From JAXMEQ01 sp046348225 (GTDB lineage: Bacteria > Pseudomonadota > Gammaproteobacteria > Burkholderiales > Burkholderiaceae_C): a stretch of DNA of 64,000 nt. Shown piece by piece: positions 55,770-64,000 of the stretch; position 1 is the first letter of the stretch; each line of letters opens with the position of its first letter. Location: positions 1 to 64,000 of the forward strand of contig JAXMEQ010000010.1 in assembly GCA_046348225.1 (NCBI GenBank). Reading direction: 5' to 3'. The translations under genes were made by a program, and so were the position numbers. The notes beneath the pieces were generated by a model. The model saw only the letters and a program-made list of their open reading frames with translations, did no database searches and was not told where the DNA came from.

Positions 55770-56428
55770 GGCTGGTTGGGCGCCTTGAGGTACTGCGCCG
55801 ACGTCACGCCCATCGACACATAAATGCTGGTGAGGCCTTCCATGCCGACCTCGGCGGGCTCGATCCACTCCGGCGGCACGTACAGCAGGCCACCACCCAC
55901 CGGCACTGGCGCCGTGGGCACCAGGACCCCCATGTAGGGCTTGCCGCCCAGCAGCACCGGTTGCGGCGTGGACAGCAGGCCCAGCACCACCGTGCCGCCG
56001 TCCTGCCCTTTGCCGCCGAAGTAGAGCCACACCGGGCTCATGGACTTCAGCTCGTCGCCTTCCTTGTGGGCGAACAGGGCCACCAGCTTCTGCACCACGT
56101 CGTAGATGGTGCGGACCACCGGGATGCGCTGCACCAGCCGGTCCAGCAGGCGCGCGGTGCCGCGCTGCAGGCCGGCTTCCACCAGCAGGCCGAACACATA
56201 GACGCTGGCCAGCAGCAGCAACACCCCCAGCACATAGCCAATGGCTTCCGATGTGGTGACGCTCAGGCCCACGGCCGTGAGCAGGCGGCCAAAGGCGCTC
56301 TCCGGCCCCAGCCAGGCGCTGAGGAAGCGCAGCGTCCAGGCCAGCAGCAGCAGCGTGGCCACCAGCGGCAGCAGCGCCAGTGCACCGGTGACGAAGGTCC
56401 GCACGGGGTGTTGGATACGTGGTTTCAT
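55766..56428 (-). CDS. DUF502 family membrane protein
   Basis: 220 residues, two membrane helices (ALALLPLVATLLLLAWTLRF and AIGYVLGVLLLLASVYVFGL) and a soluble C-terminal part containing VQRIPVVRTIYDVVQKLVALF and GGKPYMGVLVPTAPVPVGGG, the DUF502 signature. Function not known; relatives are found beside aspartyl-tRNA synthetase genes. Here it stands alone in a convergent position. Confidence 0.9.
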   Translation of the reverse strand: MKPRIQHPVRTFVTGALALLPLVATLLLLAWTLRFLSAWLGPESAFGRLLTAVGLSVTTSEAIGYVLGVLLLLASVYVFGLLVEAGLQRGTARLLDRLVQRIPVVRTIYDVVQKLVALFAHKEGDELKSMSPVWLYFGGKGQDGGTVVLGLLSTPQPVLLGGKPYMGVLVPTAPVPVGGGLLYVPPEWIEPAEVGMEGLTSIYVSMGVTSAQYLKAPNQP

Positions 56429-56491
56429 GCGTGAACTTTAGCGTGCTGGGCGGTGCTGGCGGCACAATGACCGCACAACGAGGAGACCGCA

Positions 56492-57604
56492 GTGAACATC
56501 ACATCCGTCGAGCCCTTCATCCTGCATGTGCCGGTGACGGGCAGCCAGATCGCCGACAGCACCCACACCGTCACGCACTGGGGCGTGGTGGGCGTGCGGA
56601 TCACCACGGCCAGCGGCCTGCAGGGCTACGGCTTTACCGGCACCCATTCGCATCTGCCCGGCGACCAGCTCATCACGCGCTGCATCGAGACCTGCCATGC
56701 GCCGCTGCTGGTGGGGGAGGACGCGAACGATGTCAACCGCCTGTGGCTCAAGCTCGCACGCCATCCGGCGCTGCAATGGATCGGGCGGGCCGGCATCACC
56801 ACGCTGGCACATGCGGCGATTGATGTGGCGTTGTGGGACCTGAAGGCCAAGGCCGCTGGCCTGCCGCTGTGGAAGCTGCTGGGCGGCCAGGTGCGCGAAC
56901 GGGTGCGGGCCTACAACACCGACATCGGCTGGCTCAGCATTGCCGACGACGCGCTGGTGGCGGGCGCGCAGCGTGCGGTGGCGCAGGGCTTCACCGGTAT
57001 CAAGATCAAGGTGGGCAGCACGGTGGAGCGGGACCTGCGCCGGCTGGAAGCGGTGCGCCGCGCCATCGGGCCGGACGTGACGCTGGCCATCGATGGCAAT
57101 GGCAAGTGGGACCTGCCCACCTGCCTGCGCTTTTGCCGTGGCGCCGAGCCGTTTGACGTCTACTGGTTTGAAGAGCCCCTGTGGTACGACGACGTGAAAG
57201 GCCATGCCGAGCTGGCGCGCGCCACGCGCATCCCGGTGGCGCTTGGCGAGCAGCTCTACACCCAGGATGCGTTTGCCGAGTTCTTCCACCAGAACGCCAT
57301 CCACTGGGTACAGCCCGACGTGACGCGCATGGCCGGGTTGACCGAGGTGCTGCGCGTTTGTGAAACGGCGCACAGCTACCGCCTGCCGGTGGCGCCCCAT
57401 GCCGGCGACATGAGCCAGGTGCATGTGCACCTGAGCTACGCCCACCCGGCGGTGCAGGTGCTGGAATACATCCCCTGGATCAAGGACTGCTTCACCGACC
57501 CGGCCGAGGTGGTGGACGGGCACTTCCGCCTGCCGCAGGAGCCCGGTGCGGGCACGACGCCCACTGCGGCGGCGTGGGCGAAGTTCCGCCAGCCGGTGGC
57601 GTGA
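56492..57604 (+). CDS. Enolase-superfamily enzyme (mandelate racemase/muconate lactonizing type)
   Basis: 370 residues from GTG at 56492, with AGGAG 7 bases upstream. Catalytic elements: KxK at GIKIKVG (strand 2), metal ligands in DGNGKW, YWFEEPLW and LGEQLY, and general-base His in VAPHAGDMS. The pattern is of racemase/dehydratase enzymes acting on acid sugars or mandelate-like acids. It is unrelated in position to the sugar-acid locus, and the two share only the fold. Substrate unknown. Confidence 0.87.
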   Translation: MNITSVEPFILHVPVTGSQIADSTHTVTHWGVVGVRITTASGLQGYGFTGTHSHLPGDQLITRCIETCHAPLLVGEDANDVNRLWLKLARHPALQWIGRAGITTLAHAAIDVALWDLKAKAAGLPLWKLLGGQVRERVRAYNTDIGWLSIADDALVAGAQRAVAQGFTGIKIKVGSTVERDLRRLEAVRRAIGPDVTLAIDGNGKWDLPTCLRFCRGAEPFDVYWFEEPLWYDDVKGHAELARATRIPVALGEQLYTQDAFAEFFHQNAIHWVQPDVTRMAGLTEVLRVCETAHSYRLPVAPHAGDMSQVHVHLSYAHPAVQVLEYIPWIKDCFTDPAEVVDGHFRLPQEPGAGTTPTAAAWAKFRQPVA

Positions 57605-57617
57605 GGGCCCTGCGTGA

Positions 57618-58970
57618 TCAGCGCGGTGGCGGGTCGCCGGGCTTGATGCCCGTCACCACCCGCGCATAGCGCGCGAAGCTCCAGTAGGCCCAAGCCCAGT
57701 CGAGCAGCACCACCAGCCGGTTGCGAAAACCGATCAGGAAGTACACGTGGGCGAACAGCCAGAACAGCCAGGCCGGGTAGCCCGAAAAGCGCAGCGGCCC
57801 CAGCGGCGACGCAATGTCCACCACGGCCGAATTGCGGCCGATGGTGGCCAGGTTGCCGTAGTCGCGGTAGCGAAACGGCTGGGTGGGCTGACCTGCCAGG
57901 CGGCGCAGGATGTTGGCGGCCGCAGCGCGGCCCATCTGCTTGGCACCGGGTGACACCCCGGGCACGGGCGTGGGCTCCCGGCCTGGCGCATGGCTGAGGG
58001 CCGCGGCCAGGTCGCCAATCACGCTGATCTGCGCGTGGCCCGCCAGGCTCAGGTCGGGCTGCACCCGCACCCGGCCGGCACGGTCGGTCTCGCAACCGGT
58101 GCTGGCGGCGAGCTGCCGACCCAGCGGCGACGCCGCGACACCGGCCGCCCACACTTTGCATTTGCTATGAATTTGATAGCGCTCTGCGCTTTCCCCGTGC
58201 GGGCTGGAGCCTGATTCGACCATCAGCCCCGTCTCGTCGATGGCGGTGACGCGGGCATTCAGCCGCACGTCCACGCCCAGCTTTTCCAGCTGTTCGCGCG
58301 CCCGCTGGCTCAGCGCTTCGGGCATGGCCTGCAGCACCCGCGGCCCGCCTTCGAGCAGGATGATTCTGGCGCTGGCCGGGTCGATGCGGCGGAACTCGCC
58401 GGGCAGGGTGTGGCGTGCGATTTCGGCCAGCGTGCCGGCCATTTCCACGCCGGTCGGCCCGCCGCCCACCACCACGAAGGTGAGCCAGGCGTCGCGTTGG
58501 GCGGCGTCGGGCTCGTTCTCGGCCGCTTCAAAGGCCAGCAGGATGCGGCGGCGGATCTCAAACGCGTCGTCCAGCGTCTTCAGCCCGGGTGCGAAGCGTG
58601 CCCAGTCGTCGCGGCCAAAGTAGCTGTGGGTGGCGCCGGCTGCCACGATCAGGTGGTCCCAGGGCAGCACGGTGCCGTCCTCCAGCACGACGGTGCGGGC
58701 GCCCGCGTCGATGCCGGTCACGTGGCCCAGCAAGGTGCGCACATTGCCCTGCTGGCGGAACAGGTGACGGATGGGCGCGGCAATCGCCGGAGCCGACAGG
58801 CCGGCTGTGGCCACCTGGTAGAGCAGGGGCTGGAACAGGTGGTGGTTGGTCTTGTCCACCAGGGTCACATCCACCGCCGCGCCCCGCAGGGCCCGGGCGG
58901 CTTCCAGCCCGCCGAAGCCGCAACCGATGATGACGATGCGGGGGCGCGCTGCAGCGCTGGGTGAGGTCAT
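57618..58970 (-). CDS. ndh: Type II NADH dehydrogenase (non-proton-pumping)
   Basis: 450 residues. FAD site VIIGCGFGGLEAARALRG near the N-terminus; NADH site VVVGGGPTGVEMAGTLAEIA; quinone-side VWAAGVAASPLG and the C-terminal hydrophobic anchor GYPAWLFWLFAHVYFLIGFR. The enzyme transfers electrons from NADH to quinone without pumping protons. Residues about 252-270 (SGSSPHGESAERYQIHSK) are translated from a sense copy of the repeat in a variable loop before VWAAG. Divergent from the flavin enzyme with a 59-bp gap. Confidence 0.93.
   Translation of the reverse strand: MTSPSAAARPRIVIIGCGFGGLEAARALRGAAVDVTLVDKTNHHLFQPLLYQVATAGLSAPAIAAPIRHLFRQQGNVRTLLGHVTGIDAGARTVVLEDGTVLPWDHLIVAAGATHSYFGRDDWARFAPGLKTLDDAFEIRRRILLAFEAAENEPDAAQRDAWLTFVVVGGGPTGVEMAGTLAEIARHTLPGEFRRIDPASARIILLEGGPRVLQAMPEALSQRAREQLEKLGVDVRLNARVTAIDETGLMVESGSSPHGESAERYQIHSKCKVWAAGVAASPLGRQLAASTGCETDRAGRVRVQPDLSLAGHAQISVIGDLAAALSHAPGREPTPVPGVSPGAKQMGRAAAANILRRLAGQPTQPFRYRDYGNLATIGRNSAVVDIASPLGPLRFSGYPAWLFWLFAHVYFLIGFRNRLVVLLDWAWAYWSFARYARVVTGIKPGDPPPR
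58163..58217 (-). repeat. 55-bp dispersed repeat, copy 10
   Basis: On the minus strand: AATCAGGCTCCAGCCCGC ... GCG ... GCTATCAAATTCATAGC (58164-58180). Sense orientation within ndh, coding about 18 residues of a loop. Confidence 0.85.
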
Positions 58971-59029
58971 GCCGGGGATTATGCGTGGCCGCGCTGCAGC
59001 ACTTCGGCGCTTGTGCGAAGCTCTTGTAC

Positions 59030-60037
59030 ATGTCTGACAACTTGACGCTTTCCGTGCTCGACCAGTCGGTGGCGGGCGTCGGCCGCGCCCAGGACGAGTC
59101 CATCCGCAACACGCTGGCGCTGGCGGAACACTGCGAGGCGCTGGGCTACCACCGCTTCTGGGTCAGCGAGCACCACAACCTGCCGACCATCGTGGGCACC
59201 GCGCCCGAGGTGCTGATGGCCGCCATTGCGGCGCGCACAGAGCGCATCCGCATCGGCAGCGCGGGCGTGATGCTGCCGCACTACGCGCCGCTGAAGGTGG
59301 CGGAGCAGTTCCGCGTGCTTGACGCGCTGGCGCCGGGCCGCATTGACCTCGGTGTGGGCCGCGCACCCGGCAGTGACCAGCGCACCGCCTCGCTGCTGAA
59401 CGACGAGCACCGTGCTGCTGACAACTTCCCGCAGCAGGTGCTGGAACTGCAGGCCTGGGTCAGTGGCGACGGGGTGCCCGAGGGCCACCCTGGTCACGGC
59501 ATCCATGCGCTGCCGCAGTCCGCCACGGCACCGCAAGTCTGGATGCTGGGCAGTTCCACCTACGGCGCCCAGCTCGCCGCGCACCTGGGCCTGCCTTATG
59601 CGTTTGCCTGGTTCATCACCGACGGGCAGGGTGCCGCGCAGGCGCTGCAGCTGTACCGCAGCCTGTTCAAGCCCGGCGTCACCGCCCGGCCGAAAGCGGT
59701 GGTGTGCGTCTGGGCGCTGGCCGCCGACACCGAAGATGAGGCCTGGCACCTGTTTCGCAGCCGCGAACGGGCGCGGGTGGACCGCAACCTGGGCCGCTTC
59801 GGCCCGCTGCTGCCGCCTGAGGAGGCGTTGCGCGACTACAGCCCCGCCGAACAGGCGCAGGTGGCCCAACTGCGCGCCAACGCACTGGTCGGCACCGGCG
59901 CGCAGGTGGCCGGCAAGCTGCGCGCGCTCGCCGCGGAACTGGAGGTGGACGAGCTGGCCGTGATCACCTGGACCTGGGACCCGGCCGCGCAGCGGCGCTC
60001 GTATGCGCTGCTGGCGCGCGAGTTCGCGCTATCCTGA
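59030..60037 (+). CDS. LLM class flavin-dependent oxidoreductase
   Basis: 335 residues of the luciferase-like monooxygenase fold. Characteristic blocks: LSVLDQSVAG, YHRFWVSEHHNLPTIVGTAP, RIRIGSAGVMLPHYAPLKVAEQFRVLDALAPGRIDLGVGRAPG (family name MsnO8-like, split here by helix breaks) and LGSSTYGAQLAAHLG. Confidence 0.88.
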   Translation: MSDNLTLSVLDQSVAGVGRAQDESIRNTLALAEHCEALGYHRFWVSEHHNLPTIVGTAPEVLMAAIAARTERIRIGSAGVMLPHYAPLKVAEQFRVLDALAPGRIDLGVGRAPGSDQRTASLLNDEHRAADNFPQQVLELQAWVSGDGVPEGHPGHGIHALPQSATAPQVWMLGSSTYGAQLAAHLGLPYAFAWFITDGQGAAQALQLYRSLFKPGVTARPKAVVCVWALAADTEDEAWHLFRSRERARVDRNLGRFGPLLPPEEALRDYSPAEQAQVAQLRANALVGTGAQVAGKLRALAAELEVDELAVITWTWDPAAQRRSYALLAREFALS

Positions 60038-60073
60038 TTCCTCTTGCATTACCCCTACAAAAAAGGAGACACC

Positions 60074-61096
60074 ATGTTTGAGACCGCCATCGCCGGCAGC
60101 CTGCCCAAACCCGCCTGGCTGGCCGAGACGCAAAAGCTCTGGCCGCAATGGAAGGCCGAGGGCGACGAGTTGCGCCAGGCCAAGGCCGACGCCACACTGC
60201 TGTGGATCAAGGCGCAGGAGGATGCGGGCCTGGACGTGGTGGGTGACGGCGAGCAGGCGCGCCAGCACTTTGTGCACGGCTTTCTGGAGCAGGTGGACGG
60301 CATCGACTTTGCCAACAAGGTCAAGATGGGCATCCGTAACAACCGCTACGACGCCATGGTGCCGCAGGTGGTGGCACCGCTCACGCTCAAGGGCCGTGTC
60401 CATGCGTTCGAGGCGCAGCTGGCGCGGGCCCATACCAAAAAGAAGCTGAAGTTCACGCTGCCCGGCCCGATGACGATTGTGGACACCGTGGCCGACCGCT
60501 TTTATGGCGACCGGGTGAAGATGGCGTTCGCCTTCGCCGAGCTGCTCAACCAGGAGGCACTGGCGCTGCAGGCCGACGGCGTGGACATCATCCAGTTCGA
60601 TGAACCGGCCTTCAATGTGTACATGAAGGAGGCGGCCGACTGGGGCGTGAAGGCTCTCGAGCGTGCCGCGCAGGGCCTGACCTGTACGACCGCCGTGCAC
60701 ATCTGCTACGGCTACGGCATCCAGGCCAATGTGGACTGGAAGAACACGCTGGGGGACGAATGGCGCCAGTACGAAGACGTGTTCCCGGCGCTGGCCAGAA
60801 GCAGCATCCAGCAGGTGAGCCTGGAGTGCTACCACTCCCATGTGCCGCCTGAGCTGATGAAGCTGCTGGAAGGCAAGGACGTGATGGTGGGCGTGATTGA
60901 TGTGGCGAGCGACGTGGTGGAAACCCCCGAGCAGGTCGCCGACACCATCGGCACGGCCCTGCAGTTTGTGCCCAGGCACCGCCTCATTCCCTGTACCAAC
61001 TGCGGTCTGGCGCCGATGAGCCGCGAGGTCGCGCTGGCCAAGCTCGACGCACTGGCCAAGGGCGCGGCGCTGGCACGGCAGCGCTACGGCGGCTGA
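60074..61096 (+). CDS. MetE C-terminal-like cobalamin-independent methyltransferase
   Basis: 340 residues, about half of full MetE, equal to the catalytic domain. Zn ligands are visible: His209 and Cys211 in HICYGYG, Glu251 in SLECYHSH, and Cys310 in CTNCGLAPM. FTLPGPMTIVDTVADRFY is the folate-side loop. Stand-alone versions use methylcobalamin or other methyl donors rather than methyltetrahydrofolate triglutamate. An AAAAAAGGAGA ribosome site precedes ATG 60074. It may be co-transcribed with the LLM gene 36 bp upstream. Confidence 0.88.
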   Translation: MFETAIAGSLPKPAWLAETQKLWPQWKAEGDELRQAKADATLLWIKAQEDAGLDVVGDGEQARQHFVHGFLEQVDGIDFANKVKMGIRNNRYDAMVPQVVAPLTLKGRVHAFEAQLARAHTKKKLKFTLPGPMTIVDTVADRFYGDRVKMAFAFAELLNQEALALQADGVDIIQFDEPAFNVYMKEAADWGVKALERAAQGLTCTTAVHICYGYGIQANVDWKNTLGDEWRQYEDVFPALARSSIQQVSLECYHSHVPPELMKLLEGKDVMVGVIDVASDVVETPEQVADTIGTALQFVPRHRLIPCTNCGLAPMSREVALAKLDALAKGAALARQRYGG

Positions 61097-61123
61097 GGCG
61101 GCCGCGACCGCTGGAGCGGCGCG

Positions 61124-62026
61124 TCAGCCCTTGGGCAGCGGCGCCAGACCCTTGAGGTACAGGTGCAGCGCGCGCAGGTCGGTTTCGTTCATCTCGCGCA
61201 GGGATTCGAACGGCATGACCTTCACCGGTGTGCCGTCGGGGCGCTTGCCCGTGCGGAACATCCTGATCATGCTGTCGGCGTCCGGGTAGAGGGCCATCAC
61301 GCTGCCGGTACCGGGCGTCAGGTTGGCGGCGGCTGGCCAGTCAGGCGGGCCGCCGGGGAGCTTGCCGCCAGCCAGCCGGGCGCCATGGCAGCCGATGCAC
61401 ATGTTGGCCACATAGGCGCCGTGCGCCACGGTCACGCCCTCGGCCACGGGCTGCGGCGGTGGCAATGAATGATCGATCTTCGCGGCGGCGTCCTTGATCA
61501 GGCCAAAGCCGTACAGCGCCCGCACGGGCAAGGGCAGGTCCACCACAGCGCCCTGGCCCGCCACCGGGGGCAATGCGGTGATGTAGGCCACCAGCGCCGC
61601 CAGGTCGTCGTCGGTGAATCGGTTGTAGTCTTCGCTTGGCATGACCATCAGCGCCCGGCCCTGGGGGCTGATGCCATGACGGATGGTGCGCACCCAGTCC
61701 ACGGGGCGGTAGGCCGCCACGACGCCGCCCGGGCCCGTGGTGATGTTGGGGCCGGCAATGCGCAGGCTGCCGTCGTCCACAAACGTGCGGCCGGCGCCGT
61801 TGGCGCCATGGCAGTCCACGCAGCCGCGTGACGCATACAGGTATTTGCCACGCGCCAGCGCCTGCGCGTCAGTGAGGCTGGCCACCGGCCGAACCTGCAC
61901 ATCCACCTTGCGTTGCATCTTCTGCTGCGCCAGCTGCAGGCCTGCAAAGACTGCTGCGGCGACCAGCACCGCCACCACCGCCAGCACCCATGCTGCGGCC
62001 CTGAGCCATTGACGTTTGCGATTCAT
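61124..62026 (-). CDS. Membrane-anchored dihaem cytochrome c
   Basis: 300 residues with an N-terminal membrane helix (VLAVVAVLVAAAVFAGLQLA) and two haem domains: CVDCH with PNITTGPGG and RTIRHGISPQGRALMVMPSEDY, and CIGCH with NLTPGTGS and RMFRTGKRPDG...MPFESLR. Distal Met ligands are probably in LMVMPS and VKVMPF. Such cytochromes accept electrons from periplasmic dehydrogenases. No dehydrogenase is adjacent. Divergent from the cupin gene with a 67-bp gap. Confidence 0.9.
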   Translation of the reverse strand: MNRKRQWLRAAAWVLAVVAVLVAAAVFAGLQLAQQKMQRKVDVQVRPVASLTDAQALARGKYLYASRGCVDCHGANGAGRTFVDDGSLRIAGPNITTGPGGVVAAYRPVDWVRTIRHGISPQGRALMVMPSEDYNRFTDDDLAALVAYITALPPVAGQGAVVDLPLPVRALYGFGLIKDAAAKIDHSLPPPQPVAEGVTVAHGAYVANMCIGCHGARLAGGKLPGGPPDWPAAANLTPGTGSVMALYPDADSMIRMFRTGKRPDGTPVKVMPFESLREMNETDLRALHLYLKGLAPLPKG

Positions 62027-62093
62027 GGTGATCCCTCGTGGGTTGCATCGCCGCCTTCTTGCCGGGCGGCGCGCCGCAGTGTAGTCTGGGTGC

Positions 62094-62594
62094 ATGAGCG
62101 AACACAACCACCCCCATGACCACGCCCATGCCGATGCCGCCTGGAAGCACGACGGTGTGCGCGTGATTCCGGGCCACCAGCTCGACGCCAACACCGCGCA
62201 GACGCCAGGCATGGACCGCAAGGCCGCCATCAACTTTGCGCGCGTGGGCGCGCAGAAGCTTTGGGCCGGAACCGTCACCATCCATGCCAACGCCAAGACC
62301 GGCGCCCACCACCACGGCCACCTGGAAAGCGTGATCTACATCGTGCGGGGCCGGGCCCGGATGCGCTGGGGCGAGCACCTGGAGTTCACCGCCGAGGCCG
62401 GGCCCGGCGACTTCATCTACGTGCCGCCCTTTGTGCCGCACCAGGAGATCAACGCCAGCCCGACCGAGCTGCTGGAATGCGTGCTGTGCCGCAGCGATGG
62501 CGAGGCTGTGGCCGTTAACCTGGACATCGAGCCGGTCGAGAAGCCGGAAGCCGTGCTCTGGGTGGACCCCACGCACCCGCACGGCGGGGTGTAG
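62094..62594 (+). CDS. Cupin domain protein
   Basis: 166 residues with a His-rich start (MSEHNHPHDHAHADA). The cupin core is GAHHHGHLESVIYIVRGRAR and GDFIYVPPFVPHQEIN, keeping the metal-binding His and Glu. A single-domain metal-dependent enzyme or sugar/ligand-binding protein; no partner is evident. The N-terminal histidines could be an additional metal site. Confidence 0.88.
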   Translation: MSEHNHPHDHAHADAAWKHDGVRVIPGHQLDANTAQTPGMDRKAAINFARVGAQKLWAGTVTIHANAKTGAHHHGHLESVIYIVRGRARMRWGEHLEFTAEAGPGDFIYVPPFVPHQEINASPTELLECVLCRSDGEAVAVNLDIEPVEKPEAVLWVDPTHPHGGV

Positions 62595-62604
62595 GCGCTG
62601 CGGC

Positions 62605-62681
62605 GCGTGAGATTTGTCACGCGTCAGGTCGGGTGTCAGGTTTGTCCTACTTTCAGCTTTTACACGCCCCTACAGCGTGTA
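62605..62681. promoter_or_regulatory. Two perfect inverted repeats before glycine-zipper gene
   Basis: GCGTGA-N6-TCACGC (62605-62622) and TACACGC-N7-GCGTGTA (62661-62681) lie in the 133-bp gap between the cupin stop and the glycine-zipper start. The first follows the cupin stop by 10 bp and could end that transcript. The second is 46 bp before the start and could be an operator. Confidence 0.45.
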
Positions 62682-62727
62682 TCGGGAAGGCCCACCAACA
62701 ATTTGAGGACATGACAAGGAGAACCTC

Positions 62728-63366
62728 ATGGACTCAATCTCTTCCCATCCCGCCATGCAACCCGGCCAGCAGGCCGGTTTTGGTGAACGCCTTCGCAACA
62801 GCAAGGCCCTGCTGCCCACCGTGGCGGTACTGGGCGTGACCACCCTGGCGCTGGCGGCAGCGCTGGTCAGCGGCCACATCAGCGCGCGTGACGGCGTGCC
62901 CGAGGCCCAGATGGCCCTGGGCCCGGCGCCTGCCAGCCAGAAGGCGCCGGCCAAACCGGCGGCCAAGCCTGCCACACCGGATGCCACACGGGTTGCGGCC
63001 AGCAGCTGTGCCAATTGCGGCGTGGTGGAATCGGTGGTCGCGGTACAGCGCCAGGGCCAGGTGAATGGCATTGGCAACAGCGGCATTGGCGTGGGCGCCA
63101 TCGGCGGCGCCGTGGTCGGCGGTCTGCTGGGCAACCAGATCGGCGGGGGCAGCGGCAAGACAGCCGCCACTGTGCTCGGCGCGGCCGGTGGTGCCTATGC
63201 GGGCCATGCGATTGAAAAGAACAGCAAGAAGGTCACCGTCTACCAGATGCGGGTGCGCATGAACGATGGCACCGTCCGCACCATCGAGCAGGGCAGCAGC
63301 CTGGCGGCCGGCTCGCGCGTGGTGGTGGAAGGCAACACCGCCCGCGTGATGCCCGTCAACAGCTAA
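62728..63366 (+). CDS. Glycine-zipper 2TM domain envelope protein
   Basis: 212 residues. An N-terminal helix (TVAVLGVTTLALAAALVSG) acts as a signal anchor, then a proline/alanine linker, SSCANCGVVESVVAV, and a glycine zipper (GAIGGAVVGGLLGNQIGGG and AAGGAYAGHAIEKN) as in SlyB/RcsF-type outer-membrane proteins. The end (YQMRVRMNDGTVRTIEQG) matches the family's C-terminal beta domain. An AAGGAG lies 7 bases upstream. It may stabilise the envelope. Confidence 0.88.
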   Translation: MDSISSHPAMQPGQQAGFGERLRNSKALLPTVAVLGVTTLALAAALVSGHISARDGVPEAQMALGPAPASQKAPAKPAAKPATPDATRVAASSCANCGVVESVVAVQRQGQVNGIGNSGIGVGAIGGAVVGGLLGNQIGGGSGKTAATVLGAAGGAYAGHAIEKNSKKVTVYQMRVRMNDGTVRTIEQGSSLAAGSRVVVEGNTARVMPVNS

Positions 63367-64000
63367 GCCGGGGCGTGCGCGCCTGACGCGAGGCCCGCGA
63401 GGGTCTCGCGCAGCGCGCGGCGCGACAGTTTGGCAGGCGCCTGCGGGTTCACGCTGTCCAGCTGCACCACGCGGAACCGCACCCACCAGAGTTCCTGGCA
63501 AACCGGCTCCAGCGCTTTCAGCACCTGGTCCTGGTGCGCAGCGGCCTGGCCGCACAGTGCCACCCACACCTCCTCCAGGCCGCGTGCATCGGGCAGCGAA
63601 CACACGGCCAGCTCATGGGCTGGCACCTGGTCACTCACCAGCTGCGCTTCAATGGTCTGCGGCAGCAGTTTCACACCGCCCAGGTTCATCACATCCGTGG
63701 CGCGGCCCGCCACATAGAGGTGCTGCGGGTCGGGCACGGTGCCGATGTCGCCGGGGTAGAACCAGCCGTCGCGGAAGTGGGGCTGGTGGTCGTGCCCGTC
63801 GAGATAGCCGTGGACCATGCCGGGCGTGCGCAGGCGGATGTGGCCGGTCTGGCCCCGCGGCAGCGGCTGGCCCTGTTCGTCCACGACCTCGGCGTCGCAG
63901 CCGGGTCGCAATCGCAGGCCCGTCCCGGGTTCACCATCCGAGCTCGCCGTGACGCCCGCTTCATTGGACGCATATACCTCGGTGACCGCCGTTGCCAGCC
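63363..64000 (-). CDS. Acyl-CoA synthetase, C-terminal part (5' end outside window)
   Basis: At least 212 residues of an adenylating enzyme continuing past the window end. YASNEAGVTA (from about 63935) is the A5-type motif; GYLDGHD and DGWFYPGDIGTV with VAGRATDVMNLGGVKLLP are the hinge region; PAKLSRRAL near the end holds the catalytic Lys. The beginning cannot be judged. Its stop overlaps that of the glycine-zipper gene by four bases. Confidence 0.85.
   Translation of the reverse strand, partial: LATAVTEVYASNEAGVTASSDGEPGTGLRLRPGCDAEVVDEQGQPLPRGQTGHIRLRTPGMVHGYLDGHDHQPHFRDGWFYPGDIGTVPDPQHLYVAGRATDVMNLGGVKLLPQTIEAQLVSDQVPAHELAVCSLPDARGLEEVWVALCGQAAAHQDQVLKALEPVCQELWWVRFRVVQLDSVNPQAPAKLSRRALRETLAGLASGAHAPA

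Noticed and set aside
61096..61124. A gene between the MetE-like and cytochrome genes
   Set aside because: Only 27 bp separate the two convergent stop codons.

Overview
The window reads as a chromosomal segment of a high-GC (about two thirds GC by eye) Gram-negative bacterium of the order Burkholderiales, most likely family Comamonadaceae. Grounds: many Bug/TRAP/FCD-GntR type catabolic genes, an Edd-Eda pair, paired DUF1631 proteins, a CadR-like MerR next to a CDF transporter, and a dispersed palindromic repeat of a kind I associate (from memory, unverified) with Comamonadaceae. Coding density is very high, genes are packed with 4-bp ATGA/GTGA overlaps, and I see no rRNA, tRNA, CRISPR, insertion sequence or prophage.

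Layout. 1-5538: tail of msrA, then an ABC exporter-like pair, small secreted Cys/His-rich proteins, a DUF3299 protein and a TonB-dependent receptor, which together look like a metal-handling locus. 5580-8364: AEC transporter, pdxH, a MobA-like nucleotidyltransferase, chaC. 8498-11833: the Entner-Doudoroff genes edd-eda behind a HexR-like operator, then an esterase. 11843-15968: gloA, hotdog thioesterase, and a MarR-MFS-MATE efflux operon behind tandem operators. 15976-26844: a sugar-acid catabolic locus with divergent FCD-GntR control. One arm encodes an IlvD/Edd dehydratase, PfkB kinase, 2-keto-3-deoxygalactonokinase, KDPGal aldolase and SDR dehydrogenase; the other encodes the regulator and a TRAP uptake system, followed by a transglutaminase-like protein without catalytic Cys and an enolase-superfamily dehydratase. 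26860-29182: an oxidoreductase whose Rossmann motif is encoded inside the 3' end of rhlE. 29482-35603: two DUF1631 paralogues flanking the ribosome-associated ABC-F protein EttA. 35593-45458: a compact minus-strand copper/heavy-metal module (multicopper oxidase, cupredoxin, DUF411, CusF-like, HMA and MerT-like proteins, TolC-type outer-membrane factor, CDF, divergent CadR-like regulator) with a P1 peptidase and TAXI protein at its tail. 45473-53024: glpQ, an amino-acid-type ABC importer with its own GntR regulator, an amidase and a Bug binding protein. 53092-64000: acyl-CoA ligase plus catalase-like protein, DUF502, a second enolase-superfamily enzyme, type II NADH dehydrogenase, flavin monooxygenase-like protein, short MetE-like protein, dihaem cytochrome c, cupin, glycine-zipper protein and the end of another acyl-CoA synthetase.

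The most unusual signal is a family of ten diverged copies of a 54-55 bp element. It ends in a palindrome GCTAT-N7-ATAGC preceded by a conserved AGCCCGC...TGCG half. Copies are not confined to gaps: nine lie wholly or largely in coding sequence, read in all three sense phases and at least two antisense phases, and several supply start codons, gene junctions or signal-peptide codons. This recalls the Rickettsia palindromic elements that insert into proteins. A second, different multi-hairpin REP-like element sits once, inside the amino-acid ABC operon.
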